NCBI RefSeq assembly: GCF_963082655.1 | Contig: NC_081556.1 | Coordinates: forward strand, 69,363,227-69,427,226 | DNA length: 64,000 bases | Reading direction: 5' to 3' | DNA from: Stomoxys calcitrans | Lineage: Eukaryota > Arthropoda > Insecta > Diptera > Muscidae | Shown: piece by piece, positions 21,838 to 32,159 of the stretch | How the letters are laid out: each line of letters begins with the position of its first letter | Numbering within the stretch: position 1 is the first letter of the stretch | Position numbers and translations under genes: made by a program | Notes under the pieces: generated by a model | Told to the model about the DNA's origin: nothing | Seen by the model: only the letters and a program-made list of their open reading frames with translations | Database searches by the model: none

Positions 21838-22515
21838 GTCTTCCGTCCGTCCGTCTGTCTTTTGAAATCACGCTACAGTCTTTAAAAATAGAGATATTGC
21901 GCTGAAACTTTACACAGATTCTTTTTCTGCCCATAAGCAGGTTAAGTTCGAATATGGACTATATCTTCATATAGCCCCCATATAGACCGATCCTTCGATT
22001 TAGGGTCTTAGACCCATAAAAGCCACATTTATCATCCGATTTTGCTGAAATTTGGGACAGTAAGTTGCGTTAAACCCTTCGACATACTTCATCAATTTGG
22101 TTCAGATCGGTCCAGATTTGGATGTAGCTGTCATATAGACCGATCCGCCGACTTAGGGTCTTAGACTCATAAAAGCCACACTTATTATCCGATTTTGCTG
22201 AAACTTGGGACAGTGAGTTCTGTTAGGCCACTCGACATCTTACTACAATTTGGCGCAGATCGGTCCAGATTTGGATATAGCTGCCATATAGACCGATCTC
22301 ACGATTTTGGGACAGAGAGTTGTGTTGAGCTTTTCGTATATAGTTCAGATCGGTCTATATTTGAATATAGCTACCTTAAAGACGAATAAGGCGGCATAAA
22401 TTATGATGTTTTCACCGGATTATGATGAAAGGTGGTTTACATATATACCCGAGGTGGTGGGTATCCAAAGTTCGGCCGTACTTAACGCCTTTTTTTTTTT
22501 TTTTTTTTTTTTTTG
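21838..22515 (+). mobile_element. Helentron family B, truncated left end, poly-T right end
   Basis: GTCCGTCCGTCTGTC, then units with GGATATAGCTGCCATATAGA, and GAGGTGGTGGGTATCCAAAG TTCGGCCG at the right. The ACTTGTT terminus is replaced by about 25 Ts. Confidence 0.85.
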
Positions 22516-22586
22516 AAGAGTCATTCATTATCCAATTTAATTTCTTCGAAGTAATTCTAATATAAACTGAGTTAAATGGGATTTAG

Positions 22587-22652
22587 CAGTATCCATGGCG
22601 GTGAAAATTCAAGATTCGGTCCGGCCGAACTTAGCACGACTTTATTTGTTTG
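22587..22652 (+). mobile_element. Solo Helentron hairpin end
   Basis: ATCCATGGCGGTGAAAATTC then AGATTCGGTCCGGCCGAACT and TAGCACGACTTTATTTGTTTG. Only the terminal 65 bp remain. Confidence 0.7.
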
Positions 22653-23965
22653 TTCGTCACAAATGAGATGTTTTGATTGCATTTTGCAAATAAATAAATT
22701 AGTGTTATTAAATGCCTTGGTTATGGAGTGGCCTCGATTATAATGGCTGTACTTCAATTAGACGAGTTTTTCGCTACAAATCTATGGATATTTATCGAAT
22801 CTAATTAATGAAAAATATTTCCTTTGAATACAAAAAAAACCCAAAAAGAGTAATGGTTATATTTAGGACATTCACAATTATAGAGGAAATGCTTATCCTT
22901 AACACGAGGTAAATATTTCCTTTTAACCTGTGGGAGATACTCAAATATATTGGACGTTAAAAAATCGCTCGCTTTTTTTCGTTTTGTTACTTGTAATGTA
23001 ATCTAATTCAGAAATCATTGTTGTTGTTGTTTCAATACTGATTTAAAGGAAACATTTATTGAAGCGAAGAAACGCTTGTAAAAATAGTCTTGTACTAATT
23101 CTTATATATGTCCTTGCAAGTATTACGATATTTTGATGGCGGAGTCCGGCGTATAGCCGTTTGGTTTAAGTCATACAAATCCTGGGAAAAATGCTTACAT
23201 TTAAATTTGGTGTGGTCTAATTTGCCCCACATCAAGGAAGCTAAGGATTATTGATCTTTAAACGTTAAACCCCCACTAGAACGAGATATTAAATGCCAGG
23301 GGGACAGACTGTGGCTATTTCTATTTCCATTAATCATAACGCAAGCTTACATGATTCGCCACTCACCATAGTCGAATAGGGGCAACATTTTTCTAGGAAA
23401 GAATTTTATTATATTCTATTGTTAGCATAGCACGAAGGAAGTGTCCAAGGAATCCTTGAGGGTATACCAGGACCATCAAACAATAGCCAGGGCCAGGGGA
23501 TGGTGCTGTTTCCAATGATGCCATTGGGATTGTTGTCGTTGTTTCTCTTTATTTTTTTTTTTTTTTTGTTTGTTGTAATGAGCTTGTGCGTGATATTTTC
23601 TGGCATTTACGACCCCAAGTTATGACCTACTAAATCGTTTCTTTCCATAAAATCACCATTATTATGGTGAAGATAAAACAAAACACAAGTAGATGTAAGA
23701 ACGCGTATCTTCGTATTGAAGGGAAGTCCGAGAGAATCTTATTTGTGTGGCTATTCAAGCAAACACAACCAAGAAGAAAACTTCGAATGCAGGCCAAGCC
23801 AAATCTCTTTTACTTCAAATCACAGATCGTTGTAATGTCATCTCTAATTCAAAGTCGCAGTCGCAAGTGTAATAAAAGGGACTCTAGGAAAATGATGTCG
23901 CATTATCATATGAGCGCACTGAAAATGAAGCTAAATTCCATCTGCAGTGAAAGTACAAGTTAACA
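22653..23965. other. Low-repeat, probably intronic DNA
   Basis: No element ends and no convincing coding frame. The 99-codon frame at 23664-23963 is basic and low in complexity, with no motif I recognise. Confidence 0.4.
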
Positions 23966-23968
23966 AAA

Positions 23969-24032
23969 ACAAGTAAAAACTCATTAAGTTCGGCCGGGAC
24001 GAACTTTAAATACCCATCACCGCCGGAGAGAC
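23969..24032 (-). mobile_element. Solo Helentron hairpin end
   Basis: AACAAGTAAAAACTCATTAAG, TTCGGCCGGGACGAA and TTTAAATACCCATCACC. The rest of the element is absent. Confidence 0.65.
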
Positions 24033-24214
24033 TTAGTTATTTGAAAAAACACTCGAGGGGTAAATTGGGCACTGGAGAGAAGGTGCGCATCTGGAGGGGG
24101 AAGTTTCCAAGTTTGTTTCTGACTTCAGTCAGTTGCCATCATGCTTTGATCTAGGGAGCTGTGGGACTTCGTCGTCGAGATATTCTTTTCTAACGGTCGC
24201 TCACTTGTTGCTAC

Positions 24215-24782
24215 GCAATCTGCTTTGAAATTCCTTCTCACAGACTCGTTTCTGACCGTCATTCGATTCTGCCGGTGGTTAACTTATTATGGGAGTGTGG
24301 AAGCGTCGCTAAAGCCAGAAATAGACTTCAACGGACCATCAGAAGAAAATATCGAAAGAGGGAGGCCTTCTTTTGTTGCCTGTCAAAATGCATATAATAT
24401 GCTGATTGACAACCTGTCTGAAGACAGGGCAAATTTTCCGGTAACGAGGCTCACTTTCACATATTCGACTACGTTAACAAGGAAAACATTTGTTATTGGA
24501 GTGGTGTAAATTCTCCAGAACACCTCAAGTACAAAATTCGTGACGCCATTGCGAACATACGGATTGATAGGCTGCAAATAGTGGACACAAATTTCAAAAA
24601 TCGACGTAATCAATGTATGCGCTATTGGGGTCGCCATTTCTTCGATGTCATTTTCAAGACTGTATGAAAATAATTGGGATATTGTATTGGCGAATATAAA
24701 AAAGAATTAAAACAAAAACTGAAGTACTTTTGCTTTTATTGACCTTTCAAATAAGTAAGTTTCTCTGGCGCACCCTGTACAT
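24215..24782 (+). mobile_element. Tc1/mariner-type transposase relic, middle deleted
   Basis: Peptide order: RWLTYYGSVEASLKP and SEENIERGRPSF (linker between the DNA-binding and catalytic halves), ACQNAYNMLIDNLSEDRANF, then after a frameshift NEAHFHIFDYVNKENICYWS, where the first catalytic Asp of SDEAHFH reads as Asn. It then jumps to RDAIANIRIDRLQIVDTNFK and GRHFFDVIFKTV*, so the second and third catalytic residues are deleted. The 3' terminus is CTCTGGCGCACCCTGTA. Confidence 0.8.
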
Positions 24783-25071
24783 TGCAAATTTTGCCCATGA
24801 ACATTCCACTAAGGAACAGGGGAAAACTTCTCACATATCAATGAGTGCAGTCCGATTCAAGTTTAAGCTCAACGATAAGTGGCCTACTTTTTATAGCCGA
24901 ATTCGAACGGCATGCCGCAGTGCGACACCTTGTTGGAGAGAAGTTTTACATGGCATAGTACCTCACAAATGTTGCCAGCATTAGGAGGAAAAACCACCGC
25001 TGAAATTTTATTTCGAACCCAGGCGTTCAGCGTCACAGTCGGACATGCTAACCTCTGCGCTACGGTGGCCT
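24783..25071 (-). repeat. tRNA-derived SINE S1, full length with target duplication
   Basis: On the minus strand it starts GGAGGCCACCG, then an A box (TAGCGCAGAGGTTAGC) and a decayed B-box region. The body matches the copy at 41834-42126, and it ends ...ATGGGCAAAATTTG. The 10-bp sequence CCCTGTACAT flanks it on both sides (24773-24782 and 25072-25081), the left copy being the end of the Tc1-type element. The B box reads GCCTGGGTTCG, less canonical than in the 42-kb copy. Confidence 0.85.
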
Positions 25072-25169
25072 CCCTGTACATATTAACCTCAATATGCCTG
25101 GTCAAGTAAAAAATACATCATATATGAAAAGCACTAAAATCTGAAGGTCGGAAATTCTAGGTCGCTTAA

Positions 25170-25390
25170 GCCATGTCTATCCGTTCGCTTACTTTCGAAC
25201 GAGTAAAGTTAGACACTTGAAATTGTACACAATTACTTCTTATAAGTGTGGGTCATTTAGGTGTGTAAATAAGCCAACCCGATCCATGTTTTGATTTAGC
25301 GGCCATATAAACCGATCTCCTGATTTAACTTTTGGAGTCTCTTGAGGGCACACTTGTTATCCGATTCAGCTGAAACTTTTAAGTAATGTT
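25170..25390 (+). mobile_element. Helentron family A fragment
   Basis: AAGCCATGTCTATCCGTTCG, ACGAGTAAAGTTAGACAC and one GGCCATATAAACCGATCTCC unit remain. It runs straight into a family B copy. Confidence 0.75.
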
Positions 25391-25396
25391 TTGTTT

Positions 25397-26601
25397 CGAA
25401 CTTTGGATACCCACCACCTCGGGTATATATGTAAACTACCTTCCATCAAAATCCGGTGAAAATTGCATACCTTATGTCCCATAGCAGTTATATCGAAATA
25501 TGTTCCGATTTGGACCAATAACAAGTACAAGTCATTGTTCAACTTTTTGTGTAACAAAATTTTGGCATTTTTAAAAATAAACCGATCTGAACCATATACG
25601 ATACGGATGTCGAAAAGCCTAACATAAGTCACTGTGTCAAATTTCAGTGAAATCGGATTATAAATGCGTCTTTTTATGGGGCCAAGACTTTAAATCGAGA
25701 TATCGGTCTACATGGCAGCTATATTCAAATCTGGACCCATTTGGGCCAAGTTGCAGAAAAATGTTGAAGAGCCTAACACAAAGTACTGTCTCCAATTTCG
25801 GCGACATCGGACAATAAATGGCCCCAAAACCTAAAACCGAGAGATCGGTCTATATGGCAGCTAAATCCAAATCTGGACCGATCTGTGCCATATTGCAGAA
25901 GTATGTCAAGGGGCTTAATTAATCTCACTGTTCCAAATATCGGCGTCATCGGACAATAAATGCGCCTTTTATGGGCCCAAAACCTTAAATCGAGAGATCG
26001 GTCTATAAGGCATCTATATCCAAATCTGAACCGATCAGGCCCAAATTGACGAAGAACATCAAAGGGCCTAAGACAACTCACTGTCCCAAATATCAGCAAA
26101 ATCGGACAATAAATGTGGCTTTTATGGGCTTTAGACCCTAAATGGAAGGATCGGTCTATATGGCAGCTATATCCAAATCTGGACCGATCTAGGGCAAATT
26201 GACGAAGGATGTCGAAGGGCCCAACGCAACTCACTGTACCGACTTTCAGCAAAATCGGATAATAAATGTGGCTTTTATGGACCTAAGAATGGGAGGATCA
26301 GTCTATATGGGGGGTATTTCAAGATATAGTCTGATATAGCCCATCTTCGAACTTAACCTACTTATGGACAAAAAAAGAATCTGTGCAAAATTTCAGCACA
26401 ATATCTCTATTTTTAAAGATTTTTAACTCCTTCGAAAGTTAGCGTGATTTCAACAGACAGACGGATAGACGAGCGGACATGCCTAGATCGTCTTAGATTT
26501 TTACGCTGATCAAGAATATATATTCTTCATAGGATCGGAAGTGGATATTTCGGAATGACAAAATTAATATACCCCCATCCTTCGGTGGTGGGTATAAAAA
26601 T
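25397..26601 (-). mobile_element. Helentron family B, hairpin partly lost
   Basis: Left end CGAACTTTGGATACCCACCACC, repeated GATCGGTCTATATGGCAGCT units, GACAGACGGATAGACGAGC, the ATCAAGAATATATATTCTT core, and CATCCTTCGGTGGTGGGTAT at the right. The 159-codon minus-strand frame is a by-product of the tandem units. Confidence 0.88.
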
Positions 26602-26627
26602 GTCATTATAAGAACTTATTCTATGCG

Positions 26628-26690
26628 ATCCATGTTTGAAGCTGTACAAGATTCAGCACGGCCGAACTTAACTCGCTTTTACTCGTTTAG
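26628..26690 (+). mobile_element. Solo Helentron hairpin end
   Basis: ATCCATGTTTGAAGCTGTAC then AGATTCAGCACGGCCGAACT and TAACTCGCTTTTACTCGTTT. A decayed terminal piece. Confidence 0.6.
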
Positions 26691-26859
26691 TATAATTATT
26701 AACATTTTTCCATATTCGTAAAGGAATTTTCGAAATTAAAAGAACAAAAGGTATTGCCGCACAATATCCCTAAATTCCAATTTACTTGTACCAGCAAAAA
26801 GGGTCACAGGGTAAAATCTGCTAGAAATCAGCTTATATTTGAATTATATGAAATTTCTG

Positions 26860-27040
26860 ACAAATTGGGCAAGAATTTGAGCTTCTAGAACCTGAAGAAT
26901 ACAAATCGGGATTTCAGTTTATATGAATGATATATCTTTCTATGGAATCTATCTGAACGGCATTCGATTTTAATTTTAAGACTCAAGAAGTCAAATGGAG
27001 AGATTAGTTTACGGCAGCTTTACCTGCCATGGACCAATTT
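26860..27040 (-). mobile_element. Decayed Helentron family A fragment
   Basis: AATCGGGATTTCAGTTTATATG and GACTCAAGAAGTCAAATGGAG are recognisable internal-unit motifs; both ends are lost. Confidence 0.5.
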
Positions 27041-27043
27041 TCA

Positions 27044-27752
27044 TACCCTCCACCATAGTATGGGGGTATACTAATTTCACCATTCTGTTTGTTACACCTC
27101 GAAATATGCGTCTGAGACCCCATAAAGTATATATATATTCTTGATCGTCATGTCATTTTAAGTCGATTTAGCCACGTGCGTCCGTCTGTCTGTCGAAAGC
27201 ACGCTAACTTTCGAAGGAGTAAAGCTAGCCGCTAGAAATTTTGCAAAGAAAATTATGTTAGTGTAGGTCAGTTGGGATTGTAAATGAGCCAAATCGGTCC
27301 ATGTTTTGATAAAGCAGCCATATAAACCGATCTTGGGTCTTGACTTCTTGAGCCTCTAGAGGGCGCAATTGTCATCCGATTTGGCGGACATTTTGTACAA
27401 CGGCTTCTCCCATGACCTTCAACATACGTGTCTAATATGGTCTGAATCGATCAATAGCTTGATACAGCTCCCATATAAACCTATCTCCCGATTTTGCTTC
27501 TTGAGCCCCTGAAAGGCGCAATTCTTATCCGAATGAACTGAAATGTTACACAATGACTTCTACAATGTTCAGCATTCATTTGTGGTCCGAAGTGGACTAT
27601 AACTTGATATAGCTTCAATAGCATAACAGTTCTTATTGAATATTCTTTGATTGCCTAAAAAAAAATATCGCGCATTGAACTCGACAGATGCGATCCATGG
27701 TGGAGGGTATATAAGATTCGGCCCGGCCGAACTTAGCACGCTCTTACTTGTT
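27044..27752 (+). mobile_element. INE-1-like Helentron, family A, short full-ended copy
   Basis: Starts ATACCCTCCACCATAGTATG, carries CCGTCTGTCTGTCG and two to three internal units, and ends GGTGGAGGGTATATAAGATT, then CGGCCCGGCCGAACTTAGC and ACGCTCTTACTTGTT. Both ends are present; fewer internal units than the copy at 47219. Confidence 0.92.
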
Positions 27753-27866
27753 ATTTTATTGCGTGTTATCATTTTTCTTCACTCCTCAAAGCTCTTTAGA
27801 AAGATATTTTTTGTGATATGGTTTATGCTTCTACTTCAATGTTATCTCAATTGTAGTGTAGCGTCG

Positions 27867-29045
27867 CACAGTGGGATAGTAACGAGAAAAACTAGTAACA
27901 TTTTTTTTGCTTCATATATCTCCTAAACACAAGATAGTAAAGTAAAAAAAGTTTGCATCAAACAATATTTGTAGCCTTCACAGCAAATTTAATAAAAAAG
28001 TTCCGATTTCGTGTTTACTTGTAGTGGGTATTTTGGGAATTTTTGTATTTTAAAACACTTGTGTATGCAAGATTCAAAAAGAGTTAGTAAGGTATCTCTG
28101 TTCGTCATTATCTCAGAATTTTTCAATTTGTATCAGAAAATTTAAGTTTTTCTCTTGTTTATTATTTTACACATAATTCATTTTCTTAATATATTCAACA
28201 TTCAATTCAGAAATAGGCGAAAAATTTCATTTCTCTGAAAACGAGAATTCAAATTGGAAAAATTTTAAGAAAAAACGCAACAAAACGAAGGACGAATCTA
28301 GATGTTTTTATAATTCTTTTCGTATTTTGCAGATAAAAGTGTAAATGCTGTCTGAATTTTTTTGCAAAAATTCCCAAAATAGGAAGAACTGGGCTTTAAA
28401 TTTTTAAAAACTCGAGGGGTTTATCCAATTTTTAACGAAAAATTGCCTATTGTGAAGTGCATATTACATCCGCCGGCACTGCCTTGCAGCAAAGGCAGTG
28501 TTAATTTTGTCATCAATTCGAATCATGCATCAAAACGAAAATCGAACCACAAATGACTTCGTAATATGAAAATTCAAGTGGCTTCTCCAAATTTTCATAA
28601 AAAATTGCCTATTTTGAAGTACATATTGCACCCGTTTAAGTTGACTTTTCTTGTTCAAACTTCATTTAAAATAGATGCGTTTTAAGTATGAAACGGAAAT
28701 ATCTACAATATGTCTTCTTTACAAAAAAAGAAAAATTTTAAATATTTTAGCAACTTTTCTCAAGCGGATTTTTTGTAGCGATTTTTGAGCACAACCAGCA
28801 AAAAAAAAACAAATTTTAAATCGGACGACTAATAACGATTTGGAAGCTCGAACTATTTTAGGAAATGCCGAGGTGACCAAACTTAAGGGCATGTCAAGTG
28901 GTGCCTGGACCACCTATGGCCTTGAAATTCTGGACATCATCGCGATAACACATCAGGTCTAACCACTTCAAATTTCAAAGATTTATCTCTATCCGTTCTC
29001 AGATGGCATATTTTTACTAGCTTTCTTCGTTTCTAGCACACTGTG
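27867..29045. mobile_element. Transib-like non-autonomous DNA transposon
   Basis: The left end CACAGTGGGATAGTAACGAG and AAAAACTAGTAACA align with the reverse complement of the right end, CACAGTGTGCTAGAAACGAA and GAAAGCTAGTAAAA, giving inverted repeats of about 34 bp. Flanks are CGTCG (27862-27866) and CCTCG (29046-29050), a 5-bp GC-rich near-duplication. A CACAGTG-type terminus with a 5-bp GC-rich duplication is the Transib pattern, also shared with V(D)J signal heptamers. No transposase is encoded. A repeated motif AAAAAATTGCCTAT lies near 28440 and 28605. Confidence 0.6.
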
Positions 29046-29099
29046 CCTCGTTCAGTTTTCCAGTATCCAGTTTTGTAAAAAAAAAAAAAAAAAACAAAC

Positions 29100-30527
29100 A
29101 AAAAGAAGTAAAATCGTACCAAGCTCGGCTGGGCCGAATCAAATTTACCCTTCACCATGGATCGCATTTGTAAAGTTCTTTGAATTACTCTTTCAAATAA
29201 AGGGTGATTTTTTTGAGGTTAGGATTTTCATGCATTAGTATTTGACAGATCACGTGGGATTTCAGACATGGTGTCAAAGAGAAAGATGCTCAGTATGCTT
29301 TGACATTTCATCATGAATAGACTTACTAACGAGCAACGCTTGCAAATCATTGAATTTTATTACCAAAATCAGTGTTCGGTTCGAAATTTTGACAAATTTT
29401 GTTCAGCGATGAGGCTCATTTCTGGTTGAATGGCTACGTAAATAAGCAAAATTGCCGCATTTGGAGTGAAGAGCAACCAGAAGCCGTTCAAGAACTGCCC
29501 ATGCATCCCGAAAAATGCACTGTTTGGTGTGGTTTGTACGCTGGTGGAATCATTGGACCGTATTTTTTCAAAGATGCTGTTGGACGCAACGTTACGGTGA
29601 ATGAACACATTTCGAACCGAACACTGATTTTGGTAATAAAATTCAATGATTTGCAAGCGTTGCTCGTTAGTAAGTCTATTCATGATGAAATGTCAAAGCA
29701 TACTGAGCATCTTTCTCTTTGACACCATGTCTGAAATCCCACGTGATCTGTCAAATACTAATGCATGAAAATCCTAACCTCAAAAAAATCACCCTTTATA
29801 TATGAGCTACATGAAGTTATTGACGAAATATGGATCGAACTTGTCATGCCATACAAGTCACAGAAAAATATCACCTCGAAAATTGCAGAAAAATTTAATA
29901 ATAATTGCGCCCTCAAGAGGCTCAGAAAGTTTAATTGGGAGATCAGTTTACATGACAGCTATATCAGGTTAAAAACCGATTTAGATCATACCAAAACAAC
30001 ATGTGCACAAATTCAGCTAAATTGGATGAGAATTGCGCCGTTTAGGACTCAAGATGTCAAATCCGGACATAAGCTTATAAGACAACTATATCGGGATATG
30101 GACTGATTTAGACTATATTTAACACAGTTGTGGTAAGTTACGGCAAAACGATATGTTTATATGGCAGCTATATCAGGTTATGAACATGTGCAAAATTTCA
30201 ACCAAATAGGATAAGAATTACGTCCTCTAGAAGCCCAAGAATCTAATCGGGAGATCGGTTTATATGGCAGCTATATCAAAACATGGACCGATTTGGCCGA
30301 TTTACAATCTTAACCGACCTTCACTGATTTCAAGTGCCTAGCTATACTCTTTGGAAAGTTAGCGTGCTTTCGAAAGACAGACGGACGGACATGGATAGAT
30401 CGACTTAAAATGTCATGACGATTCAGAATTTATATACTTAATGGGGTGTTGGACGAATATTTCGAGGTATAACTAACGGAATGACGAAATAAGTATACCC
30501 CCATCCTGTGGTGGAAGGTATAAAAAC
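29100..30527 (-). mobile_element. INE-1-like Helentron, family A, split by a DD41D element
   Basis: Left end AGTAAAATCGTACCAAGCTC, a decayed hairpin, and CCTTCACCATGGATCGCATT. It resumes after 29798 with ATGAGCTACATGAAGTTATT, internal units, AAAGACAGACGGACGGACAT and GTGGTGGAAGGTATAAAAAC. More diverged than the intact copies. Confidence 0.85.
29200..29796 (+). mobile_element. DD41D mariner-like element rearranged into a perfect fold-back
   Basis: AAGGGTGATTTTTTTGAGG at the left and its exact complement at the right, flanked by TA. The outer 188 bp on each side (29200-29387 and 29609-29796) are identical inverted copies by eye, and each includes the start of the transposase (MNRLTNEQRLQIIEFYYQNQ). 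The 221-bp centre holds SDEAHFWLNGYVNKQNCRIW and VWCGLYAGGIIGPYFF. The true 3' half, with the other catalytic residues, is absent, so this is a non-autonomous derivative. Confidence 0.93.
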
Positions 30528-30534
30528 ACAGGTA

Positions 30535-30735
30535 GACAAGGTTTTATGGTGCAAAACTCCCCTGCAATCGAATAACTGAACAAAACCTTTTGCAATCGAC
30601 TGAACTTGGCACGCTTTTTTCGGACATGACTCTTGATACACATTTCATTGAAATGAACTTGGGTTTCTGCATCATGGCCATAAACCTATGCTTTGTCACC
30701 TGCTATGATTCTCTGGAGCAGATCTGGTCTCTACG
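30535..30735 (-). mobile_element. DD34D mariner transposase fragment
   Basis: Minus-strand frames give RIIAGDKA*VYGHDAETQ (the GDES/WVYGYD region with the first catalytic Asp), then PKKACQVQSIAKGFVQLFDC and RGVLHHK, matching the mariner KKARQVRSN...FFDxRGVVHHE block. Frameshifted and truncated at both sides. Confidence 0.75.
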
Positions 30736-30838
30736 GACTAAGTCCAACCTCTCCTAAACAATGTTAGTTCAAAAATGTGTTGGGTCGGAATTACAAAAAA
30801 ATAAATAGAAATTGAAGATGAATCAAAATGCACCCGAG

Positions 30839-31801
30839 CTAAATAGCTGTCATGTTGCATGGATGGATCAAAGCTAGAGGACAGAGTGGGCCTGGGGGTT
30901 TACAGTGAGAACCCATGGACTGATATCTGTTTTCGACTGCCTGACAATAATACGGTCCTGCAGGCGAAGATTTGAGCGATCACGGAATGCGTGAGGTGGT
31001 GTGGTGCTAACGCGAGGACGTCGAGTGTAAACATCTTTAACGCCAGTAAAATTGCCATAAGGGCAATAACAACCAGGACGGTAAGGTCACGAACAGTCTT
31101 GCAGTGTACGAAGGAGATTAAAGCCTTTTCTGAGGATGGCAAAATCCGCATCGTTTGGGTGCCGAGCCATAACGGAGTAAGGGGAAATGAAAGGGCAAAC
31201 GATTTGGCGGTGAAGGCCAGAGGACTGCAGTCAATAAACTTGGTTAACCCGCCTTTCGCCTTTCGGGTCGACGTAAACCGACTTAAGGGAGTGGGCGACG
31301 AATGCACATGCAACATTGTGGAACAGCAAAACGGTCGGTAGGGCGGCGAAAATCCTATGGGGGGATCCAGATCGTGAGAAGACGAGGCTATTACTGAAAG
31401 GAAGCAAGAAGGAGGTCAGTATAGCTATTGGTATCATAACGGGACACATAGGACTTCGAGCTCACTTATGTAAAATCGGTGCGGCAAGTGATAGCATGTG
31501 TAGGGCATGCGGGGAAGACGATGAGACGTTGGAGCATTTCCTTTGCCATTGGCCAGCTTTCGCTTTCAACAGATACCGGTACTTAGGTGGAGACACAATA
31601 TCAGACATGAACCCACTTATGGGGTTGGTATTGAAAACAATGAAGGATTTTGTGAGTAGCACGGAATTCCTAACTAAAATTTTCTTTTTAGAGGTTACTT
31701 TATAATTTTTAGAGCGCACAACAAGCCGATTACTGGCATGGGGCGGATTAATATCTGCACCCTCTTTTCAACCTTACCTAATCTAACCTAAATAGCTGTC
31801 A
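30839..31801. repeat. 14-bp target-site duplication around a LINE
   Basis: CTAAATAGCTGTCA occurs at 30839-30852 and at 31788-31801, exactly at the two ends of the LINE fragment between them. Confidence 0.9.
30853..31787 (+). mobile_element. 5'-truncated LINE (L1-type): RNase H, zinc knuckle, 3' tail
   Basis: In order: a decayed YTDGSKLEDRVG start, RLPDNNTVLQA, the RNase H segment NIFNASKIAI (Asp of TDS lost), VRSRTVLQCTKEIKAFSEDG, IRIVWVPSHNGVRGNERAND. After a frameshift come WNSKTVGRAAKILWGDPDRE, KIGAASDSMCRACGEDDETLEHFLCHWP (CCHC with the last Cys present) and GGDTISDMNPL. The 3' tail is ACCTTACCTAATCTAACC, not poly-A. Target-primed insertion is shown by the 14-bp duplication. Confidence 0.88.
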
Positions 31802-32159
31802 AAAATAAACTTAACATTCAAAGTGGCTGACTATATGTATGGGATATGTACCAACAAAACACAACGAATCGAATACACCTTGTTCGTGGGAACTCAAATT
31901 TCGCGTACTTTTTGAACATACCTTGCATTCGCTTTCAATAGCTTGAAGTAGCCGTTGAGTTGGGCGGACGTGTATTTCATTTTGCTCCTCAAAGAAAAAT
32001 ATCCGTATCTCGGAATAGGTAGTACCTATTACGAGAAAATTGTAAAGCCTTTTTTGAGGAGGCTCATAAGGAACTCCAAAGACGCAACAGCTGGGGTGGT
32101 GGCGAAGGAGACAGAGGAGTATGTACCGGTAGCGCAATCGGGCGAAAAGGCAGAATGCT
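31802..32159. other. No clear feature
   Basis: Could contain the decayed 5' part of the LINE that follows: the frame with EYVPVAQSGEKAECWKG at its end reads toward it. I cannot define a boundary. Confidence 0.35.

Noticed and set aside
25773..26252. 159-codon open frame on the minus strand
   Set aside because: Repeats in a family B Helentron; the peptide echoes FGTVS...LDILxQFGxDRSRFGYSCHIDRS in each unit.
27867..29045. hAT transposon
   Set aside because: The 8-bp flanks do not match, while the 5-bp GC-rich flanks nearly do, which favours Transib.
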